Positions 6,662 through 9,988 of a DNA stretch of 9,988 nt are shown here, one piece after another. A program made the position numbers and the translations under genes. The DNA is taken from positions 1 through 9,988 of the forward strand of contig JASHUH010000246.1 in NCBI GenBank assembly GCA_030040115.1, written 5' to 3'. Below the pieces are notes generated by a model. That model was not told the origin of the DNA and did no database searches. It saw only the letters and a list, made by a program, of their open reading frames with translations. Positions within the stretch are counted from its first letter, which is position 1. Every line of letters starts with the position of its first letter. Origin of the DNA: Acidobacteriaceae bacterium (lineage in GTDB: Bacteria; Acidobacteriota; Terriglobia; Terriglobales; Acidobacteriaceae).

Positions 6662-8350
6662 ATGTCGGATCAGACCATACCCGTTTCCGGCTCGCTCCAG
6701 GCGGCGTACCCGCAGCGCGGAACCATGCTCGAGTGGCTTCATGGCTGGATCGTCACGGTTGACCACAAAAAGCTGGGCATCCTCTACATCACCTATGCGC
6801 TGTTTTTCCTCCTCGTGGGTGGCGTGGAGGCCATGCTCATCCGCATTCAGCTCATGGCTCCCCACAATCACGTCATTTCGCCGGAAATGTACGATGAGCT
6901 CTTCACCATGCACGGCACCACCATGGTTTTCCTGGTGGGCATGCCCATTCTCTTCGGCTTCGCCAATTACCTTGTGCCCATCATGATCGGCGCGCGCGAT
7001 ATGGCGTTCCCGCGCCTCAACGCCTTCAGCTTCTGGCTTACGGCCTTCGGTGGCCTGCTGCTCTATTACAGCTTTCTCGGCGGGTTCGGCCTCTACGGCA
7101 TGGGTAACGCGCCCGATGTGGGCTGGTTCGCCTACGCGCCTCTGACCGGCAAAGTCTTTTCCCCGGGCCACAATGTGGACTACTGGGCGCTGGCGCTCAT
7201 CGTTTCCGGCTTCGGCACCGTGGGCACGGCCATCAACATCATCGCCACCACCGTGTCGCTGCGCTGCAAGGGCATGACCTTCTTCCGCATGCCCTTGTTT
7301 GTCTGGATCCTGCTCGTAGTCAGCGCGCTTACCCTGGTCACCATCACCCCACTCACCGCCGCGCAGGTCATGCTCCTGCTCGATCGCTATCTCGGCGCCC
7401 ACTTCTTCGACGCCCAGGCGGGCGGCTCGCCCATGCTGTGGATTCACTTCTTCTGGATCTTCGGCCATCCCGAGGTCTACGTCCTCGTGCTTCCCGCTTT
7501 TGCCATCGCCAACGAAGTGATCCCGGTCTTTTCGCGCAAAGCCATCTTCGGTTACCCGGCCATGGTGGCGGCTTCGGTGGGCATCGGCTTCACCAGCCTC
7601 GCCGTCTGGGCCCACCACATGTTCACCGTAGGCATGTCCTCGGCCGGCAACTCCTTTTTTGTCATCTCCACCATGGTCGTGGGCATCTTCACCGGCATCA
7701 AGGTGTTCAACTGGCTGGCCACCATGTGGGGCGGCAGCATCACGTTCTCGACACCCATGCTGTTCTGCACCGGCTTCCTCTTTCAGTTCCTGATCGCCGG
7801 CCTTACCGGCATCATGCTCGCCGTGGCCCCCTGGGACTGGCAGCTCCACAATTCCTACTTCCTCATCGCTCACTTCCATTACGCTCTGGTGGGCGCCATC
7901 ATCATGTGCATCTTCGCCGGTTTCTATTATTGGTTCCCCAAAGCCACCGGCCGCATGATGAGCGAAACCCTCGGCAAGTGGCACTTCTGGGTCTTCGTCA
8001 TCGGCTTCCACATGACATTCGACACCATGCACTTCGTTGGCCTTCTTGGCATGCCGCGCTCCATCTACACCTACGAGCCCAACCGGGGATGGGACACGCT
8101 CAACCTCATCATCTCCATCGGCGCGTTCGTGCAAGCCGTCGGCGTGCTCATCTTCGTCTGGAACCTGGTTCACTCCTATGTCCGCGGCAAGCTGGCTGGG
8201 CCCGATCCGTGGGACGCCTGGACGCTGGAATGGGCCACGCCCTCGCCGCCGCCCTCCTATAACTTCGTGGTGGAGCCGGAGGTGCGCAGCCGCCGCCCGC
8301 TGTGGGATATCAAGCACCCCAACGATCCCGATTGGAAATACGAGCAATGA
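6662..8350 (+). CDS. coxA: Cytochrome c oxidase subunit I (haem-copper oxidase, A1 type)
   Basis: This is the catalytic subunit that reduces O2 to water at haem a3-CuB and pumps protons. It has 562 residues and about 12 transmembrane helices. H84 (MHGTTM) and H406 ligate haem a, and H404 (AHFHY) ligates haem a3. CuB is held by H269, H318 and H319 (GHPEVY, WAHHMF). Y273 would form the His-Tyr crosslink, and E271 of HPEVY is the A1-family proton-gate glutamate. D113 and N120 (RDMAFPRLN) mark the D channel; T344 and K347 (TGIKVF) mark the K channel. The key residues are all present, so pumping is expected. The ATG at 6662 follows the coxB stop by 12 nt, with AAGGGGA (6649-6655) overlapping that stop as Shine-Dalgarno. 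The 3' end overlaps coxC. The identification is firm. Confidence 0.98.
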   Translation: MSDQTIPVSGSLQAAYPQRGTMLEWLHGWIVTVDHKKLGILYITYALFFLLVGGVEAMLIRIQLMAPHNHVISPEMYDELFTMHGTTMVFLVGMPILFGFANYLVPIMIGARDMAFPRLNAFSFWLTAFGGLLLYYSFLGGFGLYGMGNAPDVGWFAYAPLTGKVFSPGHNVDYWALALIVSGFGTVGTAINIIATTVSLRCKGMTFFRMPLFVWILLVVSALTLVTITPLTAAQVMLLLDRYLGAHFFDAQAGGSPMLWIHFFWIFGHPEVYVLVLPAFAIANEVIPVFSRKAIFGYPAMVAASVGIGFTSLAVWAHHMFTVGMSSAGNSFFVISTMVVGIFTGIKVFNWLATMWGGSITFSTPMLFCTGFLFQFLIAGLTGIMLAVAPWDWQLHNSYFLIAHFHYALVGAIIMCIFAGFYYWFPKATGRMMSETLGKWHFWVFVIGFHMTFDTMHFVGLLGMPRSIYTYEPNRGWDTLNLIISIGAFVQAVGVLIFVWNLVHSYVRGKLAGPDPWDAWTLEWATPSPPPSYNFVVEPEVRSRRPLWDIKHPNDPDWKYEQ

Positions 8351-8931
8351 GCGACGTTCCCATCTTCGCCCACGAACCCTGGATCCTGCCTGCGCGTGGG
8401 CGCGTCGCCATGTGGTCCCTCATCGTCGCCGAATCGGCCATCTTCAGCCTCTTTGTAGTGGCCTACATTTACTATATGGGCCGCGACCAGTTCGGCCCCA
8501 CGCCCTCGGTCCTCGACCGTCCCATCCTCAACACCGTCTGCCTGCTTTCGAGCAGCCTCACCATCTGGATCGCCGAACGCGCCATCGAGCAGGGCCGTAT
8601 GCGCCGCTTCGCCATCTTCTGGGCCATCACCATCCTGCTCGGCCTCAAGTTCCTCATCGGCACCATCACCGAGTTCCGCACCCTCATCAACCGCGACGGC
8701 CTCACCATCGACGCCAATCTTTTCGGCACCACCTTCTATTCCCTGGTCGGCCTGCACGCCACCCACGTCCTCGTGGGCCTCGTCGGCCTTTCTCTGATCA
8801 TGGCCTTTACGCTCTTCGGCAAAGTCAACCGCAGTCACGCCGAGCGCATTCAGGTCTTCTCCATGTACTGGCACTTCGTCGATGCGGTTTGGGTGGTGGT
8901 CTTTACCGTGGTGTACATTGTGGGGAAATAG
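8347..8931 (+). CDS. coxC: Cytochrome c oxidase subunit III, short five-helix form
   Basis: Subunit III supports the stability and proton uptake of the oxidase. The 194-residue product has five hydrophobic segments, at about 19-43, 60-79, 87-108, 124-157 and 174-193. Family marks include the conserved Glu29 in LIVAES, FYSLVGLHATHVLVG at 130-144 with H137 and H140, and YWHFVDAVW at 174-182. It lacks the first two helices of the seven-helix mitochondrial type, as is usual for caa3-type CtaE/CoxC proteins near 200 residues. The ATG at 8347 overlaps the coxA stop as ATGA, which implies translational coupling. The reading frame is open upstream to 8302, but that extension lies within coxA and is unlike the family N-terminus, so I exclude it. 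Confidence 0.95.
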   Translation: MSDVPIFAHEPWILPARGRVAMWSLIVAESAIFSLFVVAYIYYMGRDQFGPTPSVLDRPILNTVCLLSSSLTIWIAERAIEQGRMRRFAIFWAITILLGLKFLIGTITEFRTLINRDGLTIDANLFGTTFYSLVGLHATHVLVGLVGLSLIMAFTLFGKVNRSHAERIQVFSMYWHFVDAVWVVVFTVVYIVGK

Positions 8932-8934
8932 CGC

Positions 8935-9837
8935 ATGACCGAAATCAGCCATAGCCAGGAGAAACACCGCGAAGGCGCCACGATTCATCTGCCCGCGCCC
9001 ACCGCCTGGCCTATCGTTCTCGCCTTTGGCTGCATCATGGCCGCGGCTGGAATGGTGACCACCACCGGCGTCAGCATCCTGGGCGGAGTGCTCATGCTGG
9101 CCGGCTGCATCGGATGGTTTCGCCAGGTGCTGCCCCATGAGCAGCACGAAGAAGTTCCCGTGGTCCATCGGCCGGTGGAAATCGTCTCCACGCGTCCGCT
9201 GGTCGAGCGCATTCGGCTGCACCCCGAGCACCGCGCCCATCTGCCTATCGAAACCTATCCCGTCGTGAGCGGCATTCGCGGCGGCATCGCCGGCGGCTTC
9301 GCCATGATTGTTCCCGCGCTGATCTACGGCCTCATCGCGCAGCACAGCATCTGGTATCCAGTGAATCTTCTCGGCGGCGCCGGTGTGGCCAATTGGCGCA
9401 ACCCCACCACCGCGCAGATTGCCGCTTTTCACTGGCAGTGGCTTCTCATCGCCATTGCCATTCACGCCACCACCTGCCTGCTCGTCGGCCTCATTTACGG
9501 CGCCATGCTGCCCATGTTTCCGCGCCATCCAGTGCTTTTCGGCGGGATCCTTGCGCCGCTGCTTTGGACCGGCCTCCTTTATTCATTCATGGGCATCATC
9601 AATCCCGCCCTCGATGCGCGCATTGACTGGGGCTGGTTTCTCGTTTCCCAAGTGACCTTCGGCGTCGTCGCCGGCCTCGTGGTGGCCAAGCACAGCCGTG
9701 TGCCCACCGGCCAATCCCTGCCTTTCGCCGCACGCCTGGGCATCGAAGCCCCCGGCCTCATCCTCTCCAAAGAGGACGCCAGCCGTCCCTACCGCCAGGG
9801 TCCCGACAAAAAGCCCGACGACGAGGAGAAAAGCTGA
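8935..9837 (+). CDS. Two-part membrane protein of the cox operon, COX4-like N-terminus
   Basis: I do not recognise this 300-residue protein by name. Residues 18-65 (HLPAPTAWP, two hydrophobic segments at 25-42 and 46-62, then GWFRQVLPHEQ) resemble small subunit IV-like proteins coded beside bacterial oxidase subunits I and III. A charged, His-rich linker follows at about 66-110. Residues 113-252 carry about four more membrane segments (113-137, 164-190, 199-221, 232-252), with SIWYPVNLLGG at 138-148. The C-terminal 45 residues are polar and end in an acidic, lysine-rich tail. It starts 3 nt after coxC, with GGGGA (8922-8926) 8 nt upstream, so it belongs to the operon. A structural or assembly role for the oxidase is inferred from position. 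No haem- or copper-binding motif is clear. The coding call is firm; function is open. Confidence 0.85.
   Translation: MTEISHSQEKHREGATIHLPAPTAWPIVLAFGCIMAAAGMVTTTGVSILGGVLMLAGCIGWFRQVLPHEQHEEVPVVHRPVEIVSTRPLVERIRLHPEHRAHLPIETYPVVSGIRGGIAGGFAMIVPALIYGLIAQHSIWYPVNLLGGAGVANWRNPTTAQIAAFHWQWLLIAIAIHATTCLLVGLIYGAMLPMFPRHPVLFGGILAPLLWTGLLYSFMGIINPALDARIDWGWFLVSQVTFGVVAGLVVAKHSRVPTGQSLPFAARLGIEAPGLILSKEDASRPYRQGPDKKPDDEEKS
9823..9828 (+). promoter_or_regulatory. Shine-Dalgarno that fixes the start of the last gene
   Basis: GAGGAG lies inside the last codons of the preceding gene, 8 nt before the ATG at 9837. None of the later in-frame ATGs (9849, 9873, 9897) has a match this good, so it favours the first ATG. 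Confidence 0.6.
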
Positions 9838-9920
9838 TGCGCCCTGGAATGCGTCCTGAGGCGCGTCTTTGGATGCGTCTCAGAACGCGCCTTTGGATGC
9901 ATGTTGTCCCTCGCCTCGCC
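9837..9920 (+). repeat. Imperfect 24-bp tandem repeat with recurring ATG
   Basis: Units begin at 9849 and 9873, matching at 17 of 24 positions. A half unit precedes at 9837 and a degenerate third unit starts at 9897. Each full unit encodes MRxxxRLW and starts with ATGCGTC; the two units share ATGCGTC, CGCG and CTTTGG and differ completely in the six-base middle. It looks like a local duplication that lengthened the signal peptide n-region. Confidence 0.6.
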
Positions 9921-9988
9921 GCGCCCCTCGCCTTCGCGCCCCTTGCGCTGCTCTTGGCCTGCAACGCGCCAGGTTATCCTCCGCCGCC
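9837..9988 (+). CDS. Lipoprotein, N-terminal part only (cut by window edge); possibly an oxidase-linked cytochrome c or SCO-type protein
   Basis: The frame is open from the ATG at 9837 to the window edge (50 complete codons). The first ATG overlaps the previous stop as TGATG and has a strong Shine-Dalgarno at 9823-9828. The product has an unusually long, Arg-rich n-region (residues 1-26), a hydrophobic core at about 27-41, and a clean lipobox LLAC with C42 as the lipidated cysteine. A proline-rich stretch follows (NAPGYPPP). It would be exported and anchored by lipid. The mature domain lies outside the window, so function cannot be read. Operons of this kind often continue with a lipoprotein cytochrome c or SCO1-like copper chaperone; this is inference from context. 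Residues 5-20 come from an imperfect 24-bp tandem repeat, so in-frame ATGs recur at 9849, 9873 and 9897. Confidence 0.7.
   Translation, partial: MRPGMRPEARLWMRLRTRLWMHVVPRLAAPLAFAPLALLLACNAPGYPPP
9856..9892 (+). other. Two mutually exclusive RNA hairpins at the lipoprotein start
   Basis: CTGAGGCGC (9856-9864) can pair with GCGTCTCAG (9875-9883): nine pairs with one G-U and a 10-nt loop. AGGCGCGT (9859-9866) can instead pair perfectly with ACGCGCCT (9885-9892) around an 18-nt loop. The two stems share 9859-9864, so only one can form at a time. Either could affect translation of the coding start. No function is shown. Confidence 0.35.

Noticed and set aside
8302..8346. N-terminal extension of coxC from an ATG at 8302
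   Set aside because: It lies wholly within the end of coxA. The ATGA overlap at 8347 gives a start that matches subunit III N-termini.
5549..8347. 932-codon open frame antisense to coxB and coxA
   Set aside because: It is codon-aligned with coxB and coxA, which share a frame. Antisense stops would need TTA, CTA or TCA sense codons, which this C/G-ending codon usage avoids. The predicted protein is low-complexity, rich in His, Asp, Glu and Gly, with no recognisable domain. The sense strand has all oxidase ligands.
8257..9528. 423-codon open frame antisense to coxC and the following gene
   Set aside because: Shadow of the plus-strand genes, low complexity, no Shine-Dalgarno or domain, and it overlaps two well-supported coding regions.
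1..9988. CRISPR arrays, tRNA or rRNA genes, insertion sequences, phage or attachment sites
   Set aside because: I found no regularly spaced repeats, tRNA-like cloverleaf, transposase, integrase or terminal inverted repeats, and codon usage looks even across the window, so there is no sign of a mobile island.

Overview
The window is about 10 kb of GC-rich bacterial chromosome with tightly packed genes and a strong preference for C or G at third codon positions. The gene content suggests an aerobic heterotroph: a caa3-type haem-copper oxidase cluster next to a TreY/TreZ trehalose pathway. The general style fits an Acidobacteriota (Terriglobia-like) genome, but that assignment is an inference from gene style and order, not from a phylogenetic marker.

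Layout. (1) Positions 17-832, plus strand: a five-helix membrane protein resembling the conserved-TM-helix part of MscS-type channels, without the soluble channel domain. (2) Positions 833-914: a short convergent intergenic gap with a weak hairpin and no clear terminator. (3) Positions 915-5309, minus strand: a two-gene operon transcribed treY then treZ, with 3 nt between the genes. It converts glycogen-type or malto-oligosaccharide chains to trehalose. No debranching enzyme lies in the window. (4) Positions 5310-5602: a divergent intergenic region. It holds a perfect TATAAT box facing the oxidase genes and an interrupted palindrome whose two arms each carry a TTG-type -35-like hexamer, one per strand. 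(5) Positions 5603-9988, plus strand: coxB (CuA subunit fused to a C-terminal cytochrome c), coxA, coxC, a 300-residue membrane protein with a COX4-like N-terminus, and the start of a lipoprotein cut by the window edge. Junctions in this cluster are overlaps (ATGA, TGATG) or gaps of 3 to 12 nt, so it reads as one operon.

How the genes work together. CoxB, CoxA and CoxC together hold the main ligands expected of a proton-pumping A1-type oxidase: CuA, haem a, haem a3-CuB, the HPEVY glutamate/tyrosine, and D- and K-channel residues. The haem c domain on CoxB makes it caa3 type. The 300-residue protein and the lipoprotein are probably accessory or electron-donating parts of the same operon. The trehalose genes are a separate pathway that shares only the divergent control region.

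Nothing in the window is convincingly a new system. The points most worth a second look are the two-part membrane protein after coxC, the palindromic divergent promoter region, and the repeat-built, hairpin-forming start of the last lipoprotein gene. That last gene is easy to miss because it runs off the edge.
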